64,000 nucleotides of DNA from Colletes latitarsis. Lineage: Eukaryota; Arthropoda; Insecta; Hymenoptera; Colletidae. The stretch spans positions 1,765,672-1,829,671 of the forward strand of contig NC_135134.1 of assembly GCF_051014445.1 (NCBI RefSeq). Reading direction: 5' to 3'. Shown here one piece after another: positions 1 through 10,865 of this stretch (within the stretch, counting starts at the first letter, position 1; the number at the start of each line of letters is the position of its first letter). The notes beneath the pieces were generated by a model that saw nothing but the letters and a program-made list of their open reading frames with translations, did not search any database and was not told the DNA's origin. The translations under genes were made by a program, and so were the position numbers.

Positions 1-80
1 TCATCTGGCTCGTACTTTCGCATTTTTCAAATACTTGTTGGCCAGATCCTGGGTTTTTTCTGGTTTGGATAACGTAGTAA

Positions 81-92
81 TGTGGTACCACA
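81..92. other. 12-bp perfect palindrome TGTGGTACCACA (example; recurs in many monomers)
   Basis: TGTGGTACCACA reads the same on both strands and is centred on a KpnI hexamer. It recurs at the same phase in many A and B monomers. Where CACATCG follows GTAATG it extends to 14 bp, ATGTGGTACCACAT (for example ~4,307 and ~6,067). In most C monomers it is TGCGGTACCACA, leaving only GGTACC symmetric. Confidence 0.85.
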
Positions 93-136
93 CTGAAACA
101 GTCAATTAAACATGGTTCCGATTAATATTTTAGAGG

Positions 137-150
137 ATAACGCCGGTTAT
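137..150. other. Short inverted repeat ATAAC-GCCG-GTTAT (example; near-universal)
   Basis: Five-base arms and a four-base loop occupy phase 137-150 in most monomers. The GCTG-loop variant keeps the arms. Monomers with GATAGCGCC, GCCGGCTATG or GCCGTGTATG break one pair. Function unknown; a hairpin or a dyad protein site are both possible. Confidence 0.7.
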
Positions 151-191
151 GTCTGGGTTAGGTCTGGTATTTGCCCTCATCTGGCTCGTAC

Positions 192-208
192 TTTCGCATT
201 TTTCGCAT
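192..208. repeat. Internal 9-bp tandem repeat (TTTCGCAT twice, example)
   Basis: TTTCGCAT, one T, then TTTCGCAT again. The second unit is replaced in variant monomers by CAAATAC (A, B), CGCTTAC (A, B), CGCCTAC (C) or CCCATAC. The second half is therefore the most variable spot of the monomer, while the first is fairly constant. Confidence 0.75.
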
Positions 209-961
209 ACTTGTCGGTCAGTTGCTGGCCTTTTTCTGGTTTGGATCACGTAGTAATGCGGTACCACACTGAAACAGTTAATTAAACCTGGTTCCGAATA
301 ATATTCTAGAGTATTACGCCGGTTATATCTCGGTTAGGTCTGGGATTTGCCCTCATCTGTCTCGTACTTTCGCATTTTTCGCATACTTGTTGGCCAGATC
401 CTGGCCTTTTTCTGGCTTTGACCACGTAGTATTGTGGTACCACATCGAAGCAGTCAATTAAACCTGGTTGCGATTAATATTTTAGAGGATAGCGCCGGTT
501 ATGTCTCGGTTAGCTCTGGGATTTGCCCTCATCTGGCTCGTACATTCGCATTTTTCAAATACTTGTTGGCCAGATCCTGGGTTTTTTCTGGTTTGGACAA
601 CGTGGTAATGTGGTACCACACTGAAACAGTCAATTAAACCTGGTTCCGATTAATATTTTAGAGGATAACGCCGGTTATGTCTGGGTTAGGTCTGGTATTT
701 GCCCTCATCTGGCTCGTACTTTCGCATTTTTCGCTTACTTGTTGGACAGATCCTGGGCTTTTTCTGGCTTGGACCACGTAGTAATGTGGTACCACACTGA
801 AACAGTCAATAGAAGCTGATTCCGAATAGTATTTTAGAGGATAACGCAGGTTACGTCTGGGTTAGGTGTGGTATTCGCAATCATCTGGCACATGCTTTCG
901 CGTTTTTCGCATACTTGTTGGCCAGATCCTGGCCTTTTTCTGGCTTTGACCACGTAGTATT

Positions 962-1945
962 GTGGTACCACATCGAAGCAGTCAATTAAAACTTGTTGCG
1001 ATTAATATTTTAGAGGATAGCGCCGGTTATGTCTCGGTTAGGTCTCGGATTTGCCCTCATCTGGCTCGTACTTTCGCATTTTTCAAATACTTGTTGGCCA
1101 GATCCTGGGTTTTTTCTGGTTTGGATAACGTAGTAATGTGGTACCACACTGAAACAGTCAACTAAGCCTGGTTCCGATTAATATTACAGAGGTTAACGCC
1201 GGTTATGTCTGGGTTAGGTCTGGTATTTGCCCTCATCTGGCTCGTACTTTCGCATTTTTCGCATACTTGTTGGCCAGATCCTGGCCTTTTTCTGGCTTTG
1301 TCCACGTAGTATTGTGGTACCACATCGAAGCAGTCAATTAAGCCTGGTTGCGATTAATATTTTAGAGGATAGCGCCAGTTATGTCTCGGTTAGGTCTGGG
1401 ATTTGCCCTCAGCTGGCTCGTACTTTCGCATTTTTCGAATACTTGTTGGCCAGATCCTGGGTTTTTTCTGGTTTGGATAACGTAGTAATGCGGTACCACA
1501 CTGAAACAGTCAATTATACCTGGTTCCGATTAATACTTTAGAGGATAACGCCGGTTATGTCTCGGTTAGGTCTGGGATTTGCCCTCATCTGGTTCGTACT
1601 TTCCCATTTTTCGCATACTTGTTGGCCAGATCCTGGGCTTTTTCTGGTTTGGATCACGTAATAATGTGGTTCCACACCGAAGCAGTAAATTAAACCAGGT
1701 TGCGATTAATATTTTAAAGGATATCGCCGGTTATGTCTCGGTTAGGTCTGGGATTTGCCCTCATCTGGCTCGTACTTTCGCATTTTTCGCTTACTTTTGG
1801 TCCCGATTCTGGCATTTTTTCTGGTTTGGATATCGTAGTAATGCGGTACCACATAGAAACTGTCAACTAAACCTGGTTGCGATCAATATTTTAGAGGATC
1901 ACGCCGGTTATGTCTCGGTTAGTTCTGGGATTTGCCCTCATCTGG
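962..1945. repeat. Duplicated segment with the 177-bp 'CTTTTGGTCCCG' monomer, copy 1
   Basis: Repeats at 4,309-5,292 (offset 3,347 = 19 monomers + 3 bp). It contains the anchor order later amplified in B: CAACTAAGCC, ATTACAGAGG, TAGTATTGTGG, CAGCTGGCTCG, CAATTATACC, TACTTTAG, CATCTGGTTCG. It also contains the odd monomer TTACTTTTGGTCCCGATTCTGG at 1,791-1,812. The copies part company at GGCGCGTACTTTCGC against GGCTCGTACTCTCGC. Confidence 0.8.
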
Positions 1946-4308
1946 CGCGTACTTTCGCATTTCTCGCATACTTGTTGGCCAGATCCTGGGCCTTTTGTGG
2001 TTTGGATCCCGTAGTAATGTGGTTCCACACCGAAGCAGTCAATTAATCCAGGATGCGATTAATATTTTAGAAGATAACGCCGGTTATGTCTCGGTTAGGT
2101 CTGGGATTTGCCCTCATCTGGCTCGTACTTTCGCATTTTTCGCATACTTGTTGGCCAAATCCTGGCCTTTTTCTGGCTTTGACCACGTAGTAATCTGGTA
2201 CCACACTGAAACATTCAATTAATCCAGGATGCTATTAATATTTTACAGGATAACGCCGGTTATGTCTCGGTTAGGTCTGGGATTTGCCCTCATGTGGCTC
2301 GTACTTTCGCATCTTTCCCATACTTGTTGGCCAGATCCTGGCATTATTCTGGCTTGGTCCACGTAGTAATGTGGCCCCACACCGAAACAGTCAATAAAAG
2401 CTGGTTCCGATTAATATTTTAGAGGATAACGCCGGTAATGTCAGGGTTAGGTCTGGTATTTGCCCTCATCTGGCTCATACTTTCGCGTTTTTCGCATACT
2501 TGTTGGCCAGACTCTGGGTTTTTTCTGCTTTGGATCCCGTACTAATGTGATTCCACACCGAAACAGTCAATTAAACCTGGTTGCGATTACTATTTTAGAG
2601 GATAACGCCGGTAATGTCAGGGTTAGGTCTGGTATTTGCCCTCATCTGGCTCATACTTTCGCGTTTTTCGCATACTTGTTGGCCAGACCCTGGGTTTTTT
2701 CTGGTTTGGATCCCGTAGTAATGTGGTTCCTCACCGAAGCAGTCAATTATTCCAGGATGCGATTAATATTTTAGAGGTTAACGCCGGTTATGCCTCGGTT
2801 AGGTCTGGGATTTGCCCTCATCTGGCTCGTACTTTCGCATTTTTCAAATACTTGTTGGCCAGATCCTGGGTTCTTTCTGGTTTGGATCCCGTAGTAATGA
2901 GGTGCCACACCGAGACAGTCAATTAATCCAGGATGCGATTAATATTTTAGAGGATAACGCCGGTTATGTCTCGGTTAGGTCTGGAATTTGCCCACATCTG
3001 GCTCGCACTTTCGCATTTTCCCCATACTTGTTGGCCAGATCCTGGCCTTTTTCTGGCTTGGACCAGGTAGTAATGTGGTACCATATCGAAACAGTCAATT
3101 AAACCTGGTTCCAATTAATATTTTAGAGGATAACGCCGGTTACGTCTGGGTTAGGTCTGGTATTTGCCCCTCATCTGGCTCGTACTTTCGCATTTTTCGC
3201 ATACTTGTCGGTCAGTTCCTGGCCTTTTTCTGGTTTGGGTCACGTAGTAATGCGGTACCACACTGAAACAGTTAATTAAACCTGGTTGCGATTAATATTT
3301 TAGAGGATAACGCCGGTTATATCTCGGTTAGGTCTGGGATTTGCCCTCATCTGGCTCGTACTTTCGCATTTTTCGCTTACTTGTTGGCCAGATCCTGGGC
3401 TTTTTCTGGCTTGGATCACGTAGTAATGTGGTACCACACTGAAACAGTCAATAGAAGCTGGTTCCGAATAGTATTTTAGAGGATAACGCAGGTTACGTCT
3501 GGGTTAGTTGTGGTATTCGCAATCATCTGGCACATACTTTCGCGTTTTTCGCATACTTGTTGGCCAGATCCTGGGTTTTTTCTGATTTGGATCCCGTAAT
3601 AATGTGGTTCCACACCGAAGCAGTGAATTAAACCAGGTTGCGGTTAATATTCTAAAGGATATCGCCCGCTATGTCTCGGTTAGGTCTGGGATTTGCCCTC
3701 ATCTGGCTCGTACTTTCGCATTTTTCAAATACTTGTTGGCCAGATCCTGGGTTTTTTCTGGTTTGGATAACGTAGTAATGTGGTACCACACTGAAACAGT
3801 CAATTAAACATGGTTCCGATTAATATTTTAGAGGATAACGCCGGTTATGTCTGGGTTAGGTCTGGTATTTGCCCTCATCTGGCTCGTACTTTCGCATTTT
3901 TCGCATACTTGTCGGTCAGTTCCTGGCCTTTTTCTGGTTTGGATCACGTAGTAATGCGGTACCACACTGAAACAGTTAATTAAACCTGGTTCCGAATAAT
4001 ATTTTAGAGGATAACGTCGGTTATGTCTCGGTTAGGTCTAGGGTTTGCCCTCATCTGGCTCATACTTTCGCATTTTTCCCATACTTGTTGGCCAGATCCT
4101 GGCCTTTCTCTGGCATTGACCACGTAGTAATGTGGTACCACACCGAAACAGTCAATTAAACCTGGTCCCGAATAATATTTTAGAGGATAACGCCGGTTAT
4201 GTCTGGGTGTGGTCTGGTATTTGCCCCTCATCTGGCTCGTACTTTCGCATTTTTCGCATACTTGTCGGTCAGTTCCTGGCCATTTTCTGGCTTTGACCAC
4301 GTAGTAAT

Positions 4309-5292
4309 GTGGTACCACATCGAAGCAGTCAATTAAAACTGGTTGCGATTAATATTTTAGAGGATAGCGCCGGTTATGTCTCGGTTAGGTCTCGGATTTG
4401 CCCTCATCTGGCTCGTACTTTCGCATTTTTCAAATACTTGTTGGCCAGATCCTGGGTTTTTTCTGGTTTGGAGAACGTAGTAATGTGGTACCACACTGAA
4501 ACAGTCAACTAAGCCTGGTTCCGATTAATATTACAGAGGATAACGCCGGTTATGTCTGGGTTAGGTCTGGTATTTGCCCTCATCTGGCTCGTACTTTCGC
4601 ATTTTTCGCATGCTTGTTGGCCAGATCCTGGCCTTTTTCTGGCTTTGTCCACGTAGTATTGTGGTACCACATCGAAGCAGTCAATTAAGCCTGGTTGCGA
4701 TTAATATTTTAGAGGATAGCGCCAGTTATGTCTCGGTTAGGTCTGGGATTTGCCCTCAGCTGGCTCGTACTTTCGCATTTTTCAAATACTTGTTGGCCAG
4801 ATCCTGGGTTTTTTCTGGTTTAGATAACGTAGTAATGTGGTACCACACTGAAACAGTCAATTATACCTGGTTCCGATTAATACTTTAGAGGATAACGCCG
4901 GTTATGTCTCGGTTAGGTCTGGGATTTGCCCTCATCTGGTTCGTACTTTCACATTTTTCGCATACTTGTTGGCCAGATCCTGGGCTTTTTCTGGTTTGGA
5001 TCACGTAATAATGTGGTTCCACACCGAAGCAGTAAATTAAACCAGCTTGCGATTAATATTTTAAAGGATATCGCCGGTTATGTCTCGGTTAGGTCTGGGA
5101 TTTGCCCTCATCTGGCTCGTACTTTCGTATTTTTCGCTTACTTTTGGTCCCGATTCTGGCATTTTTTCTGGTTTGGATATCGTAGTAATGCGGTACCACA
5201 TCGAAACTGTCAACTAAACCTGGTTGCGATCAATATTTTGGAGGATCACACCGGTTATGTCTCGGTTAGTTCTGGGATTTGCCCTCATCTGG
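4309..5292. repeat. Duplicated segment with the 177-bp 'CTTTTGGTCCCG' monomer, copy 2
   Basis: Second copy of 962-1,945, with a handful of substitutions (for example GGAGAACG at ~4,471, and TTTCGTATTTTTCGC at ~5,124). This is older looking than the near-identical duplications in B and C. Confidence 0.8.
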
Positions 5293-5293
5293 C

Positions 5294-5645
5294 TCGTACT
5301 CTCGCATCTATCGCATACTTGATGGCTAGATCCTGGTCTTTTTCTGGTTTGGATCACGTAGTAATGCGGTACCACACTGAAACATTCAATTAATCCAGGA
5401 TGCTATTAATATTTTACAGGATAACGCCGGTTATGTCTCGGTTAGGTCTGGGATTTGCCCTCATGTGGCTCGTACTTTCGCATCTTTCCCATACTTGTTG
5501 GCCAGATCCTGGCATTATTCTGGTTTGGATCCCGTAGTAATGAGGTGCCACACCGAGACAGTCAATTAATCCAGGATGCGATTAATATTTTAGAGGATAA
5601 CGCCGGTTATGTCTCGGTTAGGTCTGGAATTTGCCCACATCTGGC
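5294..5645. repeat. Two-monomer (352-bp) tandem duplication, copy 1
   Basis: Sequence with CATGTGGCTCG, CATCTTTCCCATAC, GGCATTATTCTGG, GAGGTGCCACACCGAGAC and CTGGAATTTGCCCAC is followed 352 bp later by a nearly identical copy. The left edge is uncertain by about 100 bp. Confidence 0.65.
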
Positions 5646-5997
5646 CCGCACTTTCGCATTTTTCCCATACTTGTTGGCCAAATCCTGGCCTTTTTCTGGC
5701 TTTGACCACGTAGTAATCTGGTACCACACTGAAACATTCAATTAATCCAGGATGCTATTAATATTTTACAGGATAACGCCGGTTATGTCTCGGTTAGGTC
5801 TGGGATTTGCCCTCATGTGGCTCGTACTTTCGCATCTTTCCCATACTTGTTGGCCAGATCCTGGCATTATTCTGGTTTGGATCCCGTAGTAATGAGGTGC
5901 CACACCGAGACAGTCAATTAATCCAGGATGCGATTAATATTTTAGAGGATAACGCCGGTTATGTCTCGGTTAGGTCTGGAATTTGCCCACATCTGGC
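5646..5997. repeat. Two-monomer (352-bp) tandem duplication, copy 2
   Basis: Second dimer. It departs from copy 1 at CATCTGGCTCGCACATTCGC (against CATCTGGCCCGCACTTTCGC). Confidence 0.65.
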
Positions 5998-6839
5998 TCG
6001 CACATTCGCATTTTTCCCATACTTGTTGGCCAGATCCTGGCCTTTTTCTGGCTTGGACCAGGTAGTAATGTGGTACCACATCGAAACAGTCAATTAAACC
6101 TGGTTCCAATTAATATTTTAGAGGATAACGCCGGTTACGTCTGGGTTAGGTCTGGTATTTGCCCCTCATCTGGCTCGTACTTTCGCATTTTTCGCATACT
6201 TGTCGGTCAGTTCCTGGCCTTTTTCTGGTTTGGGTCACGTAGTAATGCGGTACCACACTGAAACAGTTAATTAAACCTGGTTCCGATTAATATTTTAGAG
6301 GATAACGCCGGTTATATCTCGGTTAGGTCTGGGATTTGCCCTCATCTGGCTCGTACTTTCGCATTTTTCGCATACTTGTTGGCCAGATCCTAGCCTTTTT
6401 CTGGCTTTGACCACGTAGTATTGTGGTACCACATCGAAGCAGTCAATTAAACCTGGTTGCGATTAATATTTTAGAGGATATCGCCGGTTATGTCTCGGTT
6501 AGGTCTGGTATTTGCCCTCATCTGGCTCGTACTTTCGCATTTTTCGCATACTTGTCGGTCAGTTCCTGGCCTTTTTCTGGTTTGGGTCACGTAGTAATGC
6601 GGTACCACACTGAAACAGTTAATTAAACCTGGTTGCGATTAATATTTTAGAGGATAACGCCGGTTATATCTCGGTTAGGTCTGGGATTTGCCCTCATCTG
6701 GCTCGTACTTTCGCATTTTTCGCATACTTGTTGGCCAGATCCTGGCCTTTTTCTGGCTTTGACCACGTAGTATTGTGGTACCACATCGAAGCAGTCAATT
6801 AAACCTGGTTGCGATTAATATTTTAGAGGATATCGCCGG

Positions 6840-7680
6840 TTATGTCTCGGTTAGGTCTGGGATTTACCCTCGTCTGGCTCGTACTTTCGCATTTTTCAAA
6901 TACTTGTTGGCCATATCCTGGGGTTTTTCTGTTTTGGATAACGTAGTAATGTGGTACCACACTGAAACAGTCAATTAAACCTGGTTCCGATTAATATTTT
7001 AGAGGATAACGCCGGTTATGTCTGGGTTAGGTCTGGTATTTGCCCTCATCTGGCTCGTACTTTCGCATTTTTCGCATACTTGTTGGCCAGATCCTGGCCT
7101 TTTTCTGGCTTTGACCACGTAGTAATGTGGTACCACACTGAAACCGTCAATTAAACCTGGTTCGAATTAATATTTTAGAGGATAACGCCGGTTATGTCTG
7201 GATTAGGTCTGGTATTTGCCCTTATCTGGCTCGTACTTTCGCATTTTTCGCTTACTTGTTGGCCAGATCCTGGGCTTTTTCTGGCTTGGATCACGTAGTA
7301 ATGTGGTACCACACTGAAACAGTCAATAGAAGCTGGTTCCGAATAGTATTTTAGAGGATAACGCAGGTTACGTCTGGGTTAGTTGTGGTATTCGCAATCA
7401 TCTGGCACATACTTTCGCGTTTTTCGCATACTTGTTGGCCAGATCCTGGGTTTTTTCCGATTTGGATCCCGTAATAATGTGGTTCCACACCGAAGCAGTG
7501 AATTAAACCAGGTTGCGGTTAATATTCTAAAGGATATCGCCCGCTATGTCTCGGTTAGGTCTAGGATTTGCCCACATCTGGCTCGTACTTTCGCATTTTT
7601 CAAATACTTGTTGGCCAGATCCTGGGTTTTTTCTGGTTTGGATAACGTAGTAATGTGGTACCACACTGAAACAGTCAATT
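6840..7680. repeat. Seven-monomer-offset duplication, copy 1
   Basis: About 840 bp repeated at 8,072-8,912 (offset exactly 1,232 bp = 7 x 176). Shared rare variants are CCATATCCTGGGG, GGTTCGAATTAATATT, GTTGTGGTATTCGCAATC, TTTTTTCCGATTTGG, CGCCCGCTATG and CTAGGATTTGCCCAC. The two copies differ by a few bases, such as CTGGATTAGG against CTGGAGTAGG. Confidence 0.85.
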
Positions 7681-8071
7681 AAACCTGGTTCCGATTAACA
7701 TTTTAGAGGATAACGCCGGTTATGTCTGGGTTAGGTCTGGTATTTGCCCTCATCTGGCTCGTACTTACGCATTTTTCGCATACTTGTTGACCAGATCCTG
7801 GCCTTTTTCTGGCTTTGACCACGTAGTAATGTGGTACCACACTGAAACAGTCAATTAAACCTGGTTCGAATTAATATTTTAGAGGATAACGCCGGTTATG
7901 TCTCGGTTAGGTCTGGGATTTGCCCTCGTCTGGCTCGTACTTTCGCATTTTTCGCTTACTTGTTGGCCCGATCCTGGCCTTTTTCTGGCTTTGACCACGT
8001 AGTAATGTGGTACCACACTGAAACAGTCAATTAAACCTGGTTCGAATTAATATTTTAGAGGATAACGCCGG

Positions 8072-8912
8072 TTATGTCTCGGTTAGGTCTGGGATTTGCC
8101 CTCGTCTGGCTCGTACTTTCGCATTTTTCAAATACTTGTTGGCCATATCCTGGGGTTTTTCTGGTTTGGATAACGTAGTAATGTGGTACCACACTGAAAC
8201 AGTCAATTAAACCTGGTTCCGATTAATATTTTAGAGGATAACGCCGGTTATGTCTGGGTTAGGTCTGGTATTTGCCCTCATCTGGCTCGTACTTTCGCAT
8301 TTTTCGCATACTTGTTGGCCAGATCCTGGCCTTTTTCTGGCTTTGACCACGTAGTAATGTGGTACCACACTGAAACCGTCAATTAAACCTGGTTCGAATT
8401 AATATTTTAGAGGATAACGCCGGTTATGTCTGGAGTAGGTCTGGTATTTGCCCTTATCTGGCTCGTACTTTCGCATTTTTCGCTTACTTGTTGGCCAGAT
8501 CCTGGGCTTTTTCTGGCTTGGATCACGTAGTAATGTGGTACCACACTGAAACAGTCAATAGAAGCTGGTTCCGAATAGTATTTTAGAGGATAACGCAGGT
8601 TACGTCTGGGTTAGTTGTGGTATTCGCAATCATCTGGCACATACTTTCGCGTTTTTCGCATACTTGTTGGCCAGATCCTGGGTTTTTTCCGATTTGGATC
8701 CCGTAATAATGTGGTTCCACACCGAAGCAGTGAATTAAACCAGGTTGCGGTTAATATTCTAAAGGATATCGCCCGCTATGTCTCGGTTAGGTCTAGGATT
8801 TGCCCACATCTGGCTCGTACTTTCGCATTTTTCAAATACTTGTTGGCCAGATCCTGGGTTTTTTCTGGTTTGGATAACGTAGTAATGTGGTACCACACTG
8901 AAACAGTCAATT
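8072..8912. repeat. Seven-monomer-offset duplication, copy 2
   Basis: Second copy of 6,840-7,680. The intervening 7,681-8,071 holds roughly two monomers with GGTTCGAATT that resemble the copies but carry other variants (TTGTTGACCAG, TTGGCCCGATCC). Confidence 0.85.
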
Positions 8913-9445
8913 AAACATGGTTCCGATTAATATTTTAGAGGATAACGCCGGTTATGTCTGGGTTAGGTCTGGTATTTGCCCTCATCTGGCTCGTACTTTC
9001 GCATTTTTCGCATACTTGTCGGTCAGTTCCTGGCCTTTTTCTGGTTTGGATCACGTAGTAATGCGGTACCACACTGAAACAGTTAATTAAACCTGGTTCC
9101 GAATAATATTCTAGAGGATTACGCCGGTTATATCTCGGTTAGGTCTGGGATTTGCCCTCATCTGTCTCGTACTTTCGCATTTTTCGCATACTTGTTGGCC
9201 AGATCCTGGCCTTTTTCTGGCTTTGACCACGTAGTATTGTGGTACCACATCGAAGCAGTCAATTAAACTTGGTTGCGATTAATATTTTAGAGGATAGCGC
9301 CGGTTATGTCTCGGTTAGCTCTGGGATTTGCCCTCATCTGGCTCGTACATTCGCATTTTTCAAATACTTGTTGGCTAGATCCTGGGTTTTTTCTGGTTTG
9401 GATAACGTGGTAATGTGGTACCACACTGAAACAGTCAATTAAACC
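8806..9445. repeat. Duplicated segment A-long, copy 2
   Basis: Second copy of 1-640, carrying the same unusual monomer order. It directly follows copy 2 of the 7-monomer duplication near 8,912, so the two duplication events are overlapping or nested. The right edge is placed where 9,475-9,490 (GCCGATTATGCCTGGG) departs from 670-685. Confidence 0.8.
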
Positions 9446-9984
9446 TGGTTCCGATTAATATTTTAGAGGATAACGCCGATTATGCCTGGGTTAGGTCTGG
9501 GATTTGCCCTTATCTGGCTCGTACTTTCGCATTTTTCAAATACATGTTGGCCAGATCCTGGGTTTTTTCTGGTTTGGATAACGTAGTAATGTGGTACCAC
9601 ACTGAAACAGTCAATTAAACCTGGTACCGATTAATATTTTAGAGGATAACGCCGGTTATGTCAGGGTTAGATCTGGTATTTGCCCTCATCTGGCTCGTAC
9701 TTTCGCATTTTTCGCATACTTGTTGGCCAGATCCTGGTTTTTTTCTGGTTTGGATCCCGTAGTAATGAGGTGCCACACCGAGACAGTCAATTAATCCAGG
9801 ATGCGAATAATATTTTAGAGGATAACGTCGGTTATGTCTCGGTTAGGTCTAGGATTTGCCCTCATCTGGCTCGTACTTTCGCATTTTTCCCATACTTGTA
9901 GGCCAGATCCTGGCCTTTCTCTGGCATTGACCACGTAGTAATGTGGTACCACACTGAAACAGTCAATTAAACCTGGTTCTAATT

Positions 9985-10865
9985 AATATTTTAGAGGATA
10001 ACGCCGGTTATGTCTGGGTTAGGTCTGGTATTTGCCCTCATCTGGCTCGTACTTTCGCATTTTTCAAATACTTGTTGGCCAGATCCTGGGTTTTTTCTGG
10101 TTTGGATAACGTAGTAATGTGGTACCACACTGAAACAGTCAACTAAGCCTGGTTCCGATTAATATTACAGAGGATAACGCCGGTTATGTCTGGGTTAGGT
10201 CTGGTATTTGCCCTCACCTGGCTCGTACTTTCGCATTTTTCGCATACTTGTTGGCCAGATCCTGGCCTTTTTCTGGCTTTGTCCACGTAGTATTGTGGTA
10301 CCACATCGAAGCAGTCAATTAAGCCTGGTTGCGATTAATATTTTAGAGGATAGCGCCAGTTATGTCTCGGTTAGGTCTGGGATTTGCCCTCAGCTGGCTC
10401 GTACTTTCGCATTTTTCAAATACTTGTTGGCCAGATCCTGGGTTTTTTCTGGTTTGGATAACGTAGTAATGTGGTACCACACTGAAACAGTCAATTATAC
10501 CTGGTTCCGATTAATACTTTAGAGGATAACGCCGGTTATGTCTCGGTTAGGTCTGGGATTTGCCCTCATCTGGTTCGTACTTTCCCATTTTTCGCATACT
10601 TGTTGGCCAGATCCTGGGCTTTTTCTGGTTTGGATCACGTAATAATGTGGTTCCACACCGAAGCAGTAAATTAAACCAGGTTGCGATTAATATTTTAAAG
10701 GATATCGCCGGTTATGTCTCGGTTAGGTCTGGGATTTGCCCTCATCTGGCTCGTACTTTTGCATTTTTCGCATACTTGTTGGCCAAATCCTGGCCTTTTT
10801 CTGGCTTTGACCACGTAGTAATCTGGTACCACACTGAAACATTCAATTAATCCAGGATGCTATTA
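9985..10865. repeat. 880-bp (five-monomer) tandem duplication, copy 1
   Basis: Five monomers in the order CAACTAAGCC/ATTACAGAGG, CACCTGGCTCG, CAGCTGGCTCG, CATCTGGTTCGTACTTTCCC, TACTTTTGCATTTTTCGC. They are followed directly by a second set. I saw no base difference between the sets by eye, which marks a very recent event in an otherwise diverged subarray. This block is the likely seed of the anchor module in B. Confidence 0.9.

Larger units (their letters stand above)
1..176. repeat. Representative monomer and its internal map
   Basis: With phase 1 set at TCATCTGG, the monomer reads in order as follows. A CpG-containing pyrimidine-rich part (phase 11-32) often holds TTTCGCAT twice. A TGGCCAGATCCTGG block spans phase 39-52. 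A T-rich CTTTTTCTGG follows at 54-63. CACGTAGTAATG precedes the GGTACC dyad at 84-89. CAATTAA at 103-109 supplies the recurring TAA stop of spurious ORFs. An AT-rich ATTAATATTTTAG lies at 121-133. The inverted repeat ATAAC-GCCG-GTTAT is at 137-150. A tandem 11-mer of the CGGTTANGTCT type is at 144-165. Monomer 1 is the 'CAAATAC' variant common in the left half. A C-type consensus I assembled by eye has 38 C, 42 G and 10 CpG in 176 bases. Confidence 0.9.
1..640. repeat. Duplicated segment A-long, copy 1 (offset 8,805 bp)
   Basis: Matches 8,806-9,445 almost base for base. Shared rare variants include AAACATGGTTCC, CTTGTCGGTCAGTT, ATATTCTAGAG followed by ATTACGCC, CATCTGTCTCG and CTCGTACATTCGC. 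The 8,805-bp offset is 50 monomers plus five single-base insertions lying between the copies. The left edge is cut by the window. Confidence 0.85.
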
